64,000 nucleotides of DNA from Planctomycetota bacterium (GTDB taxonomy: Bacteria > Planctomycetota > Phycisphaerae > UBA1845 > PWPN01), in NCBI GenBank assembly GCA_029550525.1, contig JAKPHF010000070.1:124001-188000 (forward strand). The letters run 5' to 3'. Numbering within the stretch: the first letter of the stretch is position 1; every line of letters starts with the position of its first letter. This document shows positions 33,532 to 44,703 of the stretch, piece by piece. The notes beneath the pieces are model-generated. The model ran no database searches. It saw only the letters and a list, made by a program, of their open reading frames with translations, and had not been told where the DNA came from. Made by a program: the position numbers and the translations under genes.

Positions 33532-36500
33532 TCAATCCGCGCAATGCAGATCGACGGGCCCCTGCTCGCCGGTCAGGCAGCGTTGGATGATGCCGAAGTC
33601 GGACTGATCGACATCGCCGTCACGATCGATGTCCGCGGCCTCGCACGAAGGGGCAATCGAGCCGGCATTAGGTCCGGTAGTACATTGCAGGAAGCGATTG
33701 AGATCGGCCTGATCCACGTCGTAGTCGCCGTCGAAATCGCCGGGCAGCGCGGGCGGGCAACCGTTGCCATCCACGGGCACGCCGGGGTTGGTGTACGGGC
33801 ACAGATCACAACCATTTCGGACGCCGTCGCCGTCGTCATCGCCTTCCGCGCGATACGCGTGGACCTGTACGTTGTCGAAGCGGTACGACTCTTCGATCGC
33901 GCTGGTCAGCCCCTTGAAGCGAAGAATGACCGAACCATTCTCAGCCTGCGCCGGCAACATGACGGTCTGATAGGTGTTCCAACCCGTCTGGTTGCCCGAA
34001 GGCACCTGATCGCGAGTCAACGTGAGCACGGTGGCAGTGGCAGCGCCCGCGGTCACTTCGACCGAGAATATGTCGGCATTCTCGAACTCGGCGAACGCGT
34101 CGAACTTCAGATCGAAGCGGATGTAGATTCGGCTCAAGCCGCGGGTATCGATGACGGCGCTGGCCAATTCGACAAGGTTGGTGTCATCGTTGCAATTGCC
34201 GCGGACTCTACCGGGGGCGTGGATGTGCCAAGCGCCGTCGGATGAGCCGCCCGCCGTAGATCGGACCACCGCCCCGCCGGCGCCATCGCCGCAATAGGCG
34301 GTGGTGTTCAGCACAAATCCGTCGGTGCCGTTCTCGAAAGAGAACTTATAGGCCATACCGGTCGTGCCGCCGCCGTTGTTGTCGCACGGGTCGCAGTCAT
34401 CACCAATTCCATCGAGGTCCGTATCCTGCTGGCCAGGGTTGGCCAGTGTGGAGCAGTTGTCGCAAGCATCGCCGACGCCGTCACCGTCGGAGTCGAGCTG
34501 GTCGACGTTAACAGTCAACGGACAATTATCGTTCTCGTCTTCGATGCCGTCCTGGTCGAGATCGGCCGGCCCGCTGAAGGCGAGGACGTTGAGGCTGTAG
34601 GCCTCCGCGGTGAGTGAAACATGCTGACGTTCGGTCTGGTCGGGGGCAATCAGGACACGGCCAGTGACGACATCAGTCAGCGATTCGCCGGCAGGCAAGG
34701 GCGTGGCGAAATGCAGCGTGATGAACTGCGACGAAGCCGTGTCGTTGATGACAGCCAAGCGCGTGCCGTGCCAGCGAGCGACGATCTCGGGCAGTTCGGG
34801 TTCGACCGTACCGTTGAATGGCAACGCCGGGACCGCGGGCAAGGCACGGAAGGCGGTGGCGAATTTGCGCAGTTCCGCCTCGTGCCCCAACGTCGGGCGG
34901 TTCCAGCCGAGCCAGGTCATGGTGTCGGGATCCTGGCGGCGCATGGACATGGCCGCGCCGGCAAAGAATGCGCGGCCCGGTGCGGCACAGGTCTGCGTTC
35001 TGAACCAGCCGTACGGGTCGCCCGGTGAACCGAACTCAAAATACGGGTGAGCGGTTTCCTCCCAGTATTCCTGATAGAACTCGCACGCGCGGCCTTGGGC
35101 GGTCCGGTACATCTCCGCGAGTCCAGGAGCGAAATGGAACAGCCGGTAGTTCACATGGTTCGAACCCCACGGCGGCGCCCAGCGGCTGGAGTTCTTGAAC
35201 CGGTCGAGACCGACCATCATGCCGCGTGAGATGACAATCCCCGCATCGTTGGCGAACATCTCCGGGTCATAGCCGTGATGTCGTAACAGGTCGTACGGCG
35301 TCTCGCCGTTCGCCCACTCGATGTTGGTCCCGGGCGTTTCGGACGGCAAATCGCATTGCACATAAAAGACCCAGTCCGGGCGCCAACTGCGGACCAGGTT
35401 GCGACAGGCGAGCCAGAACTCGCGGGTCTTCGCGCATCGCCAGTTGATCCAGGCCTCCCACTGATCCGGGCGGGCGACCAGCCAGTTGTAGGCGGTTTGC
35501 GGCGGCGAGGTGGGTACGCCGCTGCCGGTGGCGATCTTGAATTGCTGCAGATCCCAGGAGGAGTAGCCGCTGAGCCGGGCTCCGCGCCAACCGTCGTCGT
35601 CGGCGGTGTAACACGTTCCGATTTTGCCGTTCACGCGAATGCCGATGCCGGCAACGGCGGGGCTGGAGGCCGTGCGACTGGCGATCTCGTTGATCAGGTT
35701 GAAGACGAGTTGCTGCACTTCGGGTCGCAGCGGATCGGGCACAGGGTTGCCAAACGCTCGCGTGAAGTCGTTGTCCGTCCCCCGCTGGTAGGAGGCGTCG
35801 GTGAAGCTCAATCCGCCCGAGTAGGTCGGCTGCTTGAGCGAGGTGATGATGGGCACGAGCCGGATGTCGTGAGCGGCGGCGATAGGCGGCAACTCGGTGA
35901 GCAGATCGCCGGCCGAGTTCCACGGGAAATGCGCGCTGCCCGGATACCAGGCTCGTTCGCTGCGATCCGATCCGTTGATGGCGTTGAAGGCCAGATAGTT
36001 GAAGCCGCAGTAGGCAAGGTGCCGCATCATGCGGTCCAGCCCTTCCTGGCGATGGCTGAGCAGCCGCACGGGCGTTCCGCTATGGGCGTAGAGGTACCAC
36101 GGATGTGTCATATAAATGCCGATCCGGCGGCGCTGGTCGGGGATCGGCGGCTCAGGGATGGCGGGCATCCGCGCGGCCATGGAGTCGACGAAACGGAACA
36201 ACCAGATGTGCGAGACCGCCCCGCCGTCGCTGCTGGTCCGGTTCAGCGTGCAACCCGTGCTGGAAACGACCACCCGCACCAGGCTCGTTTTCGGATGGAA
36301 GATGAGCGGGATGTTGAACGGCTGTCTGTCGATGGGTAGTTCGCGGCCCGTGTAGACGGCCAAGCCCACGTCGGGCCCGAAGGCCGGGCCCTGCTGGATG
36401 CGTGCGAAGTTGTATTGCCACCACGGATCGCCCCATGGCCCCAGCGTCGGCTCACCGGTGTATGGCGGAGCCCAGGGCAGGCCGTTGGGCGGTGCGACGA

Positions 36501-37038
36501 TGTCGTCGGCGTGGTTGATCACAATGGACGTATACCGCTCCTGGTCGTTGGACGATTCCGCGACCAACAGATGCGGCACGCCGGCAGTGCCGCCGGTCGC
36601 CAGGTCGTACGAGTAGTAGTACGTGGCAAACCCGTCGTCGGGAGCGGCGGTCACGCGGAAGGTCTTGCCGGAAATATTCATGAGCCGCGACGGCTTGTTG
36701 GGACGCGATGCCTGGGGCCAGAGGTTGGCGTCGGTGAAGTTATGATCGGTCTGCGTACAGTCCACGTGATCCGTCATCGCGACGACCACCGGCATGGGCA
36801 CGGCGTCGGCGGCATAGTTGTCGGAGATCTTCTTCTTGAGCGTGGGCAGGGCCACGCTGGGGTATGTCGCCTGGTGAGCGACCAGGTCCACATAGTGGAC
36901 GCACTCGTCGTCCACCGCCCGGTAGATCGTTCCGTTGCAGTTGATGGTATAGTCGCCGGTGATAACGCACTGACCCGCGGCAGGCAGAGTCTGCCCAGCC
37001 AGGACGGCTGTTACCAACACCGCAAATCGTAGAATCAC
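33532..37038 (-). CDS. Secreted 1168-residue putative glycosidase with TSP3 and dockerin-like tail
   Basis: A GTG start at 37038 with a GGGGGG-type site gives a clean signal peptide ([20 protein letters not shown]). The middle region resembles a TIM-barrel glycosidase: [53 protein letters not shown] and [20 protein letters not shown] beta domain follows, then thrombospondin type-3 calcium repeats ([29 protein letters not shown]), a second beta-sandwich, another TSP3 unit and a C-terminal dockerin-like pair ([39 protein letters not shown]). It is probably exported and calcium-stabilised. No glycosidase family could be assigned with confidence. Confidence 0.75.
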   Translation of the reverse strand: MILRFAVLVTAVLAGQTLPAAGQCVITGDYTINCNGTIYRAVDDECVHYVDLVAHQATYPSVALPTLKKKISDNYAADAVPMPVVVAMTDHVDCTQTDHNFTDANLWPQASRPNKPSRLMNISGKTFRVTAAPDDGFATYYYSYDLATGGTAGVPHLLVAESSNDQERYTSIVINHADDIVAPPNGLPWAPPYTGEPTLGPWGDPWWQYNFARIQQGPAFGPDVGLAVYTGRELPIDRQPFNIPLIFHPKTSLVRVVVSSTGCTLNRTSSDGGAVSHIWLFRFVDSMAARMPAIPEPPIPDQRRRIGIYMTHPWYLYAHSGTPVRLLSHRQEGLDRMMRHLAYCGFNYLAFNAINGSDRSERAWYPGSAHFPWNSAGDLLTELPPIAAAHDIRLVPIITSLKQPTYSGGLSFTDASYQRGTDNDFTRAFGNPVPDPLRPEVQQLVFNLINEIASRTASSPAVAGIGIRVNGKIGTCYTADDDGWRGARLSGYSSWDLQQFKIATGSGVPTSPPQTAYNWLVARPDQWEAWINWRCAKTREFWLACRNLVRSWRPDWVFYVQCDLPSETPGTNIEWANGETPYDLLRHHGYDPEMFANDAGIVISRGMMVGLDRFKNSSRWAPPWGSNHVNYRLFHFAPGLAEMYRTAQGRACEFYQEYWEETAHPYFEFGSPGDPYGWFRTQTCAAPGRAFFAGAAMSMRRQDPDTMTWLGWNRPTLGHEAELRKFATAFRALPAVPALPFNGTVEPELPEIVARWHGTRLAVINDTASSQFITLHFATPLPAGESLTDVVTGRVLIAPDQTERQHVSLTAEAYSLNVLAFSGPADLDQDGIEDENDNCPLTVNVDQLDSDGDGVGDACDNCSTLANPGQQDTDLDGIGDDCDPCDNNGGGTTGMAYKFSFENGTDGFVLNTTAYCGDGAGGAVVRSTAGGSSDGAWHIHAPGRVRGNCNDDTNLVELASAVIDTRGLSRIYIRFDLKFDAFAEFENADIFSVEVTAGAATATVLTLTRDQVPSGNQTGWNTYQTVMLPAQAENGSVILRFKGLTSAIEESYRFDNVQVHAYRAEGDDDGDGVRNGCDLCPYTNPGVPVDGNGCPPALPGDFDGDYDVDQADLNRFLQCTTGPNAGSIAPSCEAADIDRDGDVDQSDFGIIQRCLTGEQGPVDLHCAD

Positions 37039-37165
37039 CTCAGCCCCCCTTCCGCAGGCCGCCACCGATGGTGCGGATTTCTCCCTCCTCTTCGTGGGCA
37101 CACATGTTCGCCACACGCGCCACACCGGGTGCGATGTCGCCACGTCGTGAGCCGCCCAGCATGCG

Positions 37166-39208
37166 TCAGTCGCATGACGGATCGGCGGGGATCTCGGGAC
37201 CCGAGGCGCACAGGATCAGGCTCACCAGTTCAGCCTCGTCCACGTCCCCATCGCCGTCGGTGTCCAGGCAGCGGCAAGCCTGCGAGAACACCGCCGTGGT
37301 CGAACGACAACGCTGCAGCATCGCGAAGTCGACCATGTCCACGTCGCCGTCTCCGTCGTAATCGACGACCGGATCGTGGCACTTGCAGGCCGGGAACTCC
37401 GCGCAAGCCGAATCGTAACAATCCACCCGGCCGTTGTTGTTGTCATCGATGCCGTTGTCACAGGTTTCGCCACACAACGGGCTGGCCCAGCATTCCGGGT
37501 CGGCACAGTCAATCAGGCCGTTCCCATTGTCGTCAAGCTCGTTGTCGCAGATCTCGGTGCAGTCCTCGTCGATCTTGCAGTCGCCGTCATCGTCCTGGCC
37601 GTTGTTGCAGATCTCTCCGCACGACGCGGCACAGTCGGGATCGTCGCAGTCGATGTCAAGGTCGCCATCGTTGTCGAGGCTGTCCCCGCAGATCTCGACC
37701 GGTGGAGGCGTGCAGCCGGACGCGGCCGCACAATCGGGATCCTGGCAATCGGTCCGGCGGTCGCCATCATCGTCGATCCCGTTGCCGCAGATTTCGACCG
37801 GCGGCGGGCCGACGGCAAGCACGAGGTTGTCGGCGTGCGAGGCATGTATCACGTCAATGGACGCCCATTCGTTCATCTGGGCCGCCGTTCGCCACACCAC
37901 CGTGATGTACGGCTTGGTCGGCGTGGCCGAGACCGCGGCGAAGACCCAATCGTAGATGTGAATGGGACAGCCCTTACGACGTTCGATGGTCTGTGAGGCC
38001 AGTTCCGGGCCGCTCTCGTCGCCATCGCGGATGATCAGATCAACGGTGGTGCGGCCGCCACCGGCGAATTGGCCGCTCACGGTGATCGGCTGATGCGGAG
38101 TGACAGCCACGTGCTGGTACACCGACCAACTGGCGAAGGAGACTCCGATCGGCACTTCCACCGATGCGTAGTGCTCACCGTCCGGCCTGGGGCAACCGGG
38201 CGGATAAAGCGCGGAATCGCGTTTGAAATGATCGGTGCCGGTCGAGGTGCCGGTCTGCAACCAGTGGGTCGGCGGCGCGTGAACGGTAGGCGGGTTCGGG
38301 CAGCTCGATCCACCGGCGGCTGGCAACTCGAAGCTGCCGTTGGTCAGCGCGGGCAGGATCACCAAGAAGCCGTTGTTCAGCGTCGTCCCGTTGCAGTTCG
38401 CCTTGGTGACCACAATGTTGCGCTTGCCCATGGGGGCACCGGTCAGCGGCAGGTCGAACGTGAGCGTGTTTCCGCCCGCGCCGGCAACGACGTTGGTCGC
38501 CTGAATCTCAGGCAAGCCCGTGCCTCGCAGGAACACCTCGCAAGTACTGTCGAAATTGGTGCCGGCCAGTTGAACGCCAGTCACTGTCGTGTCGGTCACA
38601 CCGTACTCCTGCGACACTCCGGTGATCGTGGGTTCGCCGGTACAGACTGGATTGGCCTGCGTCAACTCGAACCCGTCGGCGTGGACGGTGACGATGCCCC
38701 AGTTCAAGGCCGGGCCTGAGAAGCCCCATTCCACCGTCACGCTGGTGGTTGTCGGTATGCCAACGATGTCCACTCGCTGCCACCCTGAGTTGGTGGTCTC
38801 GAAAGCGGCAAGCACGGGAGCGGCGAGATTGGCACCGTCGCGGATCCGGGCGAAATAGGTATACACAGGGCCGGTCGTTCCACCGGCGATCCAGCCGGTC
38901 AGCCGGACCTGTTGCCCGACGGCAACGGTCACGGTCTGGATGATGTGCGACTCGGCAGGTCCTGCGGTATTGACGTCAGTGCTGCCTCGGTGCAGGCCCT
39001 CCATGACGCCGGGGTTGGGCGCATGCGTCGTGGCGTCGTATTTGCAGGTGACTCCCTGTGTGGCGTTGCTCAAGCGCCAGCCCGTGACGCAAGGGGCGGC
39101 GCCGCCCTCTTCGAACCCGCCGTTGACCAGCAAATTAGCTCGCGCACCTGCGGTCAGAGCCAGAACCACCGCAACCAGCGTGATTCTTTGCAGTGTCACC
39201 GCTCGCAT
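37166..39208 (-). CDS. Secreted IPT/TIG protein with MopE-like and dockerin-like C-terminus
   Basis: The 680-residue product has a signal peptide ([16 protein letters not shown]) and starts at 39208 after AAAGGAG. Domains in order: a carbohydrate-binding-like beta sandwich ([19 protein letters not shown]), an IPT/TIG-like domain ([20 protein letters not shown]), and a second beta sandwich also starting [11 protein letters not shown]. Five Cys/Asp-rich MopE-like repeats follow ([59 protein letters not shown]). The C-terminal dockerin-like pair ([38 protein letters not shown]) ends it. It is probably a calcium-binding surface or extracellular protein. It is transcribed in tandem, 127 bases before the previous large gene. 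Confidence 0.75.
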   Translation of the reverse strand: MRAVTLQRITLVAVVLALTAGARANLLVNGGFEEGGAAPCVTGWRLSNATQGVTCKYDATTHAPNPGVMEGLHRGSTDVNTAGPAESHIIQTVTVAVGQQVRLTGWIAGGTTGPVYTYFARIRDGANLAAPVLAAFETTNSGWQRVDIVGIPTTTSVTVEWGFSGPALNWGIVTVHADGFELTQANPVCTGEPTITGVSQEYGVTDTTVTGVQLAGTNFDSTCEVFLRGTGLPEIQATNVVAGAGGNTLTFDLPLTGAPMGKRNIVVTKANCNGTTLNNGFLVILPALTNGSFELPAAGGSSCPNPPTVHAPPTHWLQTGTSTGTDHFKRDSALYPPGCPRPDGEHYASVEVPIGVSFASWSVYQHVAVTPHQPITVSGQFAGGGRTTVDLIIRDGDESGPELASQTIERRKGCPIHIYDWVFAAVSATPTKPYITVVWRTAAQMNEWASIDVIHASHADNLVLAVGPPPVEICGNGIDDDGDRRTDCQDPDCAAASGCTPPPVEICGDSLDNDGDLDIDCDDPDCAASCGEICNNGQDDDGDCKIDEDCTEICDNELDDNGNGLIDCADPECWASPLCGETCDNGIDDNNNGRVDCYDSACAEFPACKCHDPVVDYDGDGDVDMVDFAMLQRCRSTTAVFSQACRCLDTDGDGDVDEAELVSLILCASGPEIPADPSCD

Positions 39209-39515
39209 GCTCGCCGCTCCTTTCGGCAAGACCGTCCGACAGCAGCCGGGCTCGTCTCCGGTGCAAGCGAGCTTGTGTTCCTGGCCGGAGACTGAATGGC
39301 TGCGCCTGAGATGACGCCAACTAAACCCTTTTTGAGAGCTGAGCATCACCTTACAACACGCAGCCGTTGAATACAACGGAAAAATCCGGTTTGCGGTCTC
39401 GGATGCCAGCCCGCGGAAGAGCCGTGCTGGACGGCCCCGGTGAAGGGCTGGACAATAAACCGCCGCGGGCGCCGGGAGGTACCGCATTCGCCACCTGCGA
39501 AAACGGGGCATAGCG
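39209..39515. other. Divergent intergenic region
   Basis: This 307-base gap separates two divergently transcribed genes and should hold both promoters. A small palindrome CCGTTG-AATA-CAACGG lies at 39364-39379. No RNA gene or extra ORF with a ribosome-binding site was found. Confidence 0.4.
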
Positions 39516-40511
39516 ATGAACCACGTCGAGCGTTTTCGGGCGGTGATGAACTTTCAGCCGGTGGACCGTCTACCCCGATGGGAATGGGCCATGTGGTGGG
39601 ATCTGACGCTCGACCGATGGCGGCGCGAAGGGCTGCCGGAGCGGTACCAGACGATGTTCGACATCTCGCAGTACTTCGGCCTGGACCCCTACCAGCAGTT
39701 CTGGTTCAGCACGACGGAAGCATCCATCGAAGCCGCACAGCACCACGTGGAAGGGATCGTCTCGAGCCTGGATGATTACCGGGCCGTGCGACCGCGGCTG
39801 TATCCGTGTCATGACGCGGCCATCGAGTCCATGCGCCCCTGGGCGGACCGGCAACGCCGCGGCGAAGTAGTGGTGTGGATCACGCTCGAAGGCTTCTTCT
39901 GGTTTCCCCGAACGCTCATGGGCTTCGAGAAGCTGATGTACGCCTTCTACGATCAGCCCGAGTTGATTCATGCCATCAACGCCGACCTGCTGGAGTTCAA
40001 TCTCTCGATCCTGCACAAGGTGTCGAAGGCATGCGTGCCCACGTTCATCACCATCGCTGAGGACATGTCGTACAACCACGGCCCGATGATCTCACGCGAG
40101 ACGTTCCGCGCCTTTTTGGCCCCCTACTATCGTCGGCTGGTCCCGGCCATCCGCGAGATGGACATGATTCCCATCGTCGACACCGACGGCGACGTCACGC
40201 TCCTCGTACCGTGGCTGGAGGAGGTGGGAATCCATGGTGTGCTGCCGCTGGAGCGGCAGGCGGGCGTGGACGGGCTGGCCCTGCGCGAGCGGTTCGGCTC
40301 GCTACGAATGATCGGCCACTTCAACAAGATGGTCATGAACAAGGGCGAAGACGCCATGCGGACGGAGTTCGAACGGCTGACGCCGTTGATGCGGACCGGC
40401 GGTTTCATCCCTAGCGTAGACCACCAGACGCCGCCCGGCGTTTCGCTGGCTCAGTACCGGGATTATTTGCGGTTGCTCGAAGAATACACGCGGGTGGAAG
40501 CCTGGGCGTGA
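39516..40511 (+). CDS. Uroporphyrinogen decarboxylase (URO-D) superfamily protein
   Basis: The 331-residue product has the URO-D/CmuA TIM-barrel layout: MNHVERFRAVMNFQPVDRLP at the start, WITLEGFFWFPRTLMGFEKL, ITIAEDMSYNHGPMISRETF and GSLRMIGHFNKMVMNKGE. The end reads GGFIPSVDHQTPPGVSLAQY, as in many URO-D-like methyltransferases of planctomycetes. The active-site residues of true HemE are not all present and no heme genes are nearby. It is more likely a methyltransferase-like or sugar-utilisation-linked member than HemE. The ribosome-binding site is weak. Confidence 0.82.
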   Translation: MNHVERFRAVMNFQPVDRLPRWEWAMWWDLTLDRWRREGLPERYQTMFDISQYFGLDPYQQFWFSTTEASIEAAQHHVEGIVSSLDDYRAVRPRLYPCHDAAIESMRPWADRQRRGEVVVWITLEGFFWFPRTLMGFEKLMYAFYDQPELIHAINADLLEFNLSILHKVSKACVPTFITIAEDMSYNHGPMISRETFRAFLAPYYRRLVPAIREMDMIPIVDTDGDVTLLVPWLEEVGIHGVLPLERQAGVDGLALRERFGSLRMIGHFNKMVMNKGEDAMRTEFERLTPLMRTGGFIPSVDHQTPPGVSLAQYRDYLRLLEEYTRVEAWA

Positions 40512-40607
40512 CAATCCGGTAACAATGCCGGGGTACGTTACCCGCAGAGGCGGCGATCGGGAAGCGCCGCCCATCCAGGTAAATCAGAACAGCAACGGAG
40601 GACAACC

Positions 40608-41798
40608 ATGCCCCGGGTCTCGATGATCAATCTTGCCGCGATTTCTGTGCTCGCTCTCGCTTCGCCTCTCATCGCGGACGGCTCGCCGGCCCAGCTGCTC
40701 GAGAAGGGAATCTACCTCGAGGAAACGGCCGGCGATTTGGAGGAGGCGACCAAAATCTACGGCCAGATCGTGGCCCGGGACAAGGTCGAGGCTTCACTGG
40801 CAGCGCAAGCCTACTACCGGCTTGGCACGTGCCAACTGAAGCAGCACAAGTTCGAACAGGCGACGGACACGTTCAACCAGGTCATCCAACGCTTTCCGCA
40901 GGAGACGCAATGGGTTCGCAAGGCCCGGGCCGAGCTGACCCGGCTGAACCGTAATGCTCCGCCGCGAGTGGTTCGGACCGATCCGCCGGCGTTCAAGAAC
41001 GACGTCTCGTCGGACTTGGACAAGATCACGGTCACGTTCAGCCAGCCCATGACCGACCAGAGCTGGTCATGGACGGGCGGCGGTGACACGTATCCGGAGG
41101 TCGTGGGCAAGGTTGCCTACAATGCCACGCGAACCGTGTGCACGTTGCCGGTCAAGCTGCAGCCGGGCAAGGTCTACTGGGTGGGCGTCAACAGTCCGAG
41201 TCATCGCAACTTCAAGAGCGCCAGAGGCGTCCCCGTACCGACATATGTCATCCTGTTCGCCACGGCCGGAACCGACGGCAAGCCTACCGAGATTCCTGCG
41301 GACATGCTCGCGTCCGCCAGGAGAATCAACCAGGCAGCCGAGGCAGGCGACTCGGCGGTCAGTCCGCAGAGCATTCCCGTGATCGTGAAGACCGAGCCGG
41401 CCGCCTTCGATCGGGACGTCCCGGCGAATTTGGACAAGATCACGGTCACGTTCAGTCGGCCCATGACCGACCGGAGTTGGTCGTGGACCGGCAGCGGTGA
41501 GACATATCCGGAGGTTGTGGGCAAGATTGCCTACAACGACACGCAGACGGTTTGCACACTGCCGGTCAAGTTGCATCCCGGCAAGGTCTACTGGGTAGGT
41601 GTGAACGGTCCCAGTTACCGCAATTTCAAGAGTGCCGAAGGCGTGCCCGCACCGTGGTACGTGATTTTGTTCGCAACGGCGGATGCGGACGGTAAACCGA
41701 CGCCAATCCCCGACGATCTGCTGCAACGAGCCCGGAAGATCAACGAGAAGGCCAAGAAAGTGGCGGCCCGCGCGGGCGCGGCGACGAGGGAGGAATAA
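40608..41798 (+). CDS. Exported TPR protein with two near-identical Ig-like (SbsA/Big_5-like) domains
   Basis: The 396-residue product has a signal peptide (INLAAISVLALASPLIADG), one TPR region (AAQAYYRLGTCQLKQHKFEQ) and two copies of a ~138-residue module. Each module carries the Ig-like pattern (LDKITVTFSQPMTD, TYPEVVGKVAYN, CTLPVKLQPGKVYWVGVN, NFKSARGVPVPTYVILFAT). The modules are related at the DNA level with a 414-base period; 26 bases from 41016 are identical to 41430. This points to a recent tandem duplication. A GGAGG site precedes the ATG. It lies 49 bases before the histidine kinase gene and may share its transcript. Confidence 0.82.
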   Translation: MPRVSMINLAAISVLALASPLIADGSPAQLLEKGIYLEETAGDLEEATKIYGQIVARDKVEASLAAQAYYRLGTCQLKQHKFEQATDTFNQVIQRFPQETQWVRKARAELTRLNRNAPPRVVRTDPPAFKNDVSSDLDKITVTFSQPMTDQSWSWTGGGDTYPEVVGKVAYNATRTVCTLPVKLQPGKVYWVGVNSPSHRNFKSARGVPVPTYVILFATAGTDGKPTEIPADMLASARRINQAAEAGDSAVSPQSIPVIVKTEPAAFDRDVPANLDKITVTFSRPMTDRSWSWTGSGETYPEVVGKIAYNDTQTVCTLPVKLHPGKVYWVGVNGPSYRNFKSAEGVPAPWYVILFATADADGKPTPIPDDLLQRARKINEKAKKVAARAGAATREE

Positions 41799-41847
41799 GG
41801 CTTTGAGGCTTGAGACCTGAGGCTCGAGGGAAGGGCATCGCCCGACG

Positions 41848-43884
41848 ATGGAGATCAATGAGCGCGTCATCTCAACTGCCGGCCGCACGGGCTACGGTCA
41901 GCGACTGTGGCCTGTGTCGGCACTGTTATCAGTCGCGGTGCTGATCCCCACGTGCTGTGTGTTGTGGTTCATGAGCCAGGCGGTGAACAACGAACGGTTG
42001 GTTGTGCGTCAGAAACTCGTGGATGCGTACCGCGGACAACTGGAGACCATCCGTTCACGGCTGGATGCGGATTGGCACGAGCAGATTGCCGCGCTGTCGG
42101 TAGTTGACCACACCCTCTCCCCTGCCGCGGTGTTTTCGCGAGCCGTTCGCGGCGGAAACTGGGACGCCGTCGTGCTGTACGGCCTTTCCGGCGAATTGCT
42201 CTATCCGAGTTCGACCAGTACGGCCGAGTCGTTGCCGCCAGAGGAACCGGTGTCGAGTTCGGAGTGGGAACTGGCCGAGCAACTCGAACGGTCGGGCGAT
42301 GCCGAAGCTGCCGCGAACGCGTACGCACGAATTGCGGGCGGTGCGGCGACGCCGACCGTGGCAGCTCGTGCGGTGCAGGCTCGAGTGCGCTGCCTGTTGA
42401 AGTCGGATCCCCGTGAGGCCGCCATCGGCGTGCTCTGCGACGCATTGCAGGACGAAGCCTACTGGCGCGTATACGACCAGGGCCGTTCCATAGCCGCCGC
42501 CAGCGCGCTGTTGGCACTGGAGTTAATCGCGCATCCGAACCGACCGGAATACGTCTGGGTTCGCGACCGCCTGGTGTCCTTTCTCAACGACTACGAGGGC
42601 AACGAACTGTCGTCGGGCCAGCGGCTGTTTCTCATGGAGCGGCTGCATGACATGGCACGTGGCGGCGCGCGGTTTCCCACACTCGAAGCCGAGCGGTTGG
42701 CCGCGGCTTATGTGGCGAGCGTCCCGTCATCCGAGGCGATGACCGCGCCGCGGAAACTGATACCGACGGGGCTGCCCGGGATCTGGTCAGTCGCGTCGGC
42801 GAACGGCAGCGCGGTAGGCCTGATCAGCGAAGAGCGGATTCAAACGCGGGCCAACGCCCTGTTGGGTTCACGGCTTCGCCCGAGCGGAGCGACAGTTTCG
42901 CTCATGCCTGCCGCGCGGTTTCGCGAGTCGGGTTTGGCTCCGTTCGTGCGTATGCCGGCCGGCGAAGTGTTGGCCGACTGGGAACTGGCCCTGACGCTCG
43001 ACGGCCCCAACCCCTTCGACGCCGCCGCCCAGCGCCGTGTGACAGTCTACGTGTGGATCGGCCTGCTGGTCATCGCATCCACTTTGGTACTGACGGGTTT
43101 GGCTGTGCGATACGTCGGACGGCAGGTGAAGCTCACGCGGCTGAAGAACGACCTGATCGCCACCGTCAGTCACGAGCTCAAGACGCCGCTGTCATCCATC
43201 CGGGCGCTGGTGGACACGCTGCTGGAACGCGATGGTAGCGACCCGGTCCGGACTCGCGAGTATCTCGAGATGATCGCTCGCGAGAACGCCAGGCTCAGTC
43301 GGCTGATCGACAACTTCCTGACGTTTTCGCGCATGGAACGCGGTCGGCACGCGTTCGCGCTGGTGCGCTGCCGGCCGGAGCAAGTGATCCAGGCGGCGTA
43401 CGACAGCATGCGCGACCGGCTGGCGGCGCCCGACTGTTCGTTCGAACTGGATGTCGCAGCCGATCTGCCCGACATCACCGCCGACGCCGATGCGATGGTG
43501 ACGGTACTGCTGAACCTGCTCGATAACGCGTGGAAGTACACGGGCGACAGCAAGCGCATTAGCCTTCGGGCGTATGCGACCGGCGATGACGTGTGCTTCG
43601 AGGTGTCCGACAACGGCATCGGGCTGTCCCGCCGGGTGAGTCGCCGCGTCTTCGAGCGGTTCTACCAGGTAGACCAGAGCCTGGCGCGGCGAGCCGGCGG
43701 TTGCGGCCTGGGGCTGAGCATCGTGGCGTACATCGTTCGGGCACACGGTGGGCGCGTTGCTGTGCGGAGCCAGCTCGGCCGGGGCAGCACGTTCACGGTT
43801 TGCATGCCCGCCGCGGGCGGGACGTGCGCTCACGAAGGGATCGGCGGTGCTGAATCCCATTGCTCGGAAACCGGGGTAGCGTGA
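41848..43884 (+). CDS. Two-component sensor histidine kinase
   Basis: The 678-residue product has one helix near 22-42 and another near 395-415 (VYVWIGLLVIASTLVLTGLA), enclosing a large extracytoplasmic sensor domain of about 350 residues without recognised family. The kinase core follows: HisKA with VSHELKTPLSSIRALVDTLL (phospho-acceptor His at about 442), the N box LLNLLDNAWKYTG, DNGIGLS and GGCGLGLSIVAYI. The response regulator gene starts 43 bases downstream, so they form an operon. The sensor should read an extracytoplasmic signal, but its nature is unknown. Confidence 0.92.
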   Translation: MEINERVISTAGRTGYGQRLWPVSALLSVAVLIPTCCVLWFMSQAVNNERLVVRQKLVDAYRGQLETIRSRLDADWHEQIAALSVVDHTLSPAAVFSRAVRGGNWDAVVLYGLSGELLYPSSTSTAESLPPEEPVSSSEWELAEQLERSGDAEAAANAYARIAGGAATPTVAARAVQARVRCLLKSDPREAAIGVLCDALQDEAYWRVYDQGRSIAAASALLALELIAHPNRPEYVWVRDRLVSFLNDYEGNELSSGQRLFLMERLHDMARGGARFPTLEAERLAAAYVASVPSSEAMTAPRKLIPTGLPGIWSVASANGSAVGLISEERIQTRANALLGSRLRPSGATVSLMPAARFRESGLAPFVRMPAGEVLADWELALTLDGPNPFDAAAQRRVTVYVWIGLLVIASTLVLTGLAVRYVGRQVKLTRLKNDLIATVSHELKTPLSSIRALVDTLLERDGSDPVRTREYLEMIARENARLSRLIDNFLTFSRMERGRHAFALVRCRPEQVIQAAYDSMRDRLAAPDCSFELDVAADLPDITADADAMVTVLLNLLDNAWKYTGDSKRISLRAYATGDDVCFEVSDNGIGLSRRVSRRVFERFYQVDQSLARRAGGCGLGLSIVAYIVRAHGGRVAVRSQLGRGSTFTVCMPAAGGTCAHEGIGGAESHCSETGVA

Positions 43885-43927
43885 GGAGAGGCCGGGGGAT
43901 TCCCGCACGTTCGGTGGAGGTGCCGGG

Positions 43928-44617
43928 ATGAGTGGTCGCACGGTGCTGATCGTCGAGGACGACGTCACGCTGTCGCGCGTGCTCGCCGACAACTTCGCGC
44001 ACGAGCAGTACGTCGTGCACACGGCAGCGGACGGCGAGAGCGGTCTGCACGCGGCGCGACGGCTCAAGCCCGACCTGATCGTGCTGGACATCATGTTGCC
44101 GTACATCAACGGTTACGAGGTGTGCCGGCTGCTGCGTCGCGACGGCCTGGAGATGCCCATCCTGATGCTCACGGCCAAGTCGCTCGAGAACGATATCGTG
44201 CTGGGGCTGGACGTCGGAGCCGACGATTACGTGACCAAGCCCTTCAGTATTCGCGAACTGCTGGCCCGGGCGGCCGCCCTGCTTCGGCGGTCCAACGGAC
44301 ATGTCGGCGTGAAGCGTTTCGGCGAGTTCACGCTGGATCTCAGCTCACACAAGCTGCTGCGCGACGGTCGCGAGGTCGTGCTCACCCCCAAGGAGTTCGC
44401 TGTGCTCGCCCTGCTCGCGAGGAAGCCCGGCCGGGCCTTCACCCGCGAGCAGATCCTGCAGTCGGTCTGGGGCGACGCTTTGTTCGTCACCGTGCGCAGC
44501 GTGGATCGGTGTATCACCACGCTCCGCAAGAAGATCGAGGCCAATCCTCGCGAGCCACGGTTCATCCGGACGGTCCGCGAGATCGGGTATCGGTTAGAGG
44601 AAAGCTGGGAGCTCTGA
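43928..44617 (+). CDS. OmpR/PhoB-type response regulator
   Basis: The 229-residue product has a receiver domain with VLIVEDDVTLS at the start, the phospho-acceptor Asp near residue 54 in DLIVLDIMLPYING, LMLTAKSLEND and DYVTKPFS. A winged-helix Trans_reg_C domain follows (LTPKEFAVLALLARKPGR, RSVDRCITTLRKKIEANP, FIRTVREIGYRLEE). It is the cognate partner of the histidine kinase upstream, with a GGAGG site just before the ATG. Targets are not evident in the window. Confidence 0.94.
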   Translation: MSGRTVLIVEDDVTLSRVLADNFAHEQYVVHTAADGESGLHAARRLKPDLIVLDIMLPYINGYEVCRLLRRDGLEMPILMLTAKSLENDIVLGLDVGADDYVTKPFSIRELLARAAALLRRSNGHVGVKRFGEFTLDLSSHKLLRDGREVVLTPKEFAVLALLARKPGRAFTREQILQSVWGDALFVTVRSVDRCITTLRKKIEANPREPRFIRTVREIGYRLEESWEL

Positions 44618-44703
44618 GCTGTGGACTGGGAACTGCCGGCAAGGTTTTCTTTCGCGCGTCGAAAGGAGACGGCAGGGACAAGTCCCGGTTAGCTCGTTGG
44701 TGT

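Noticed and set aside
39364..39379. Small palindrome CCGTTGAATACAACGG as a terminator
   Set aside because: The stem is only 6 bp and it lies in a divergent promoter region, where a terminator is not expected.
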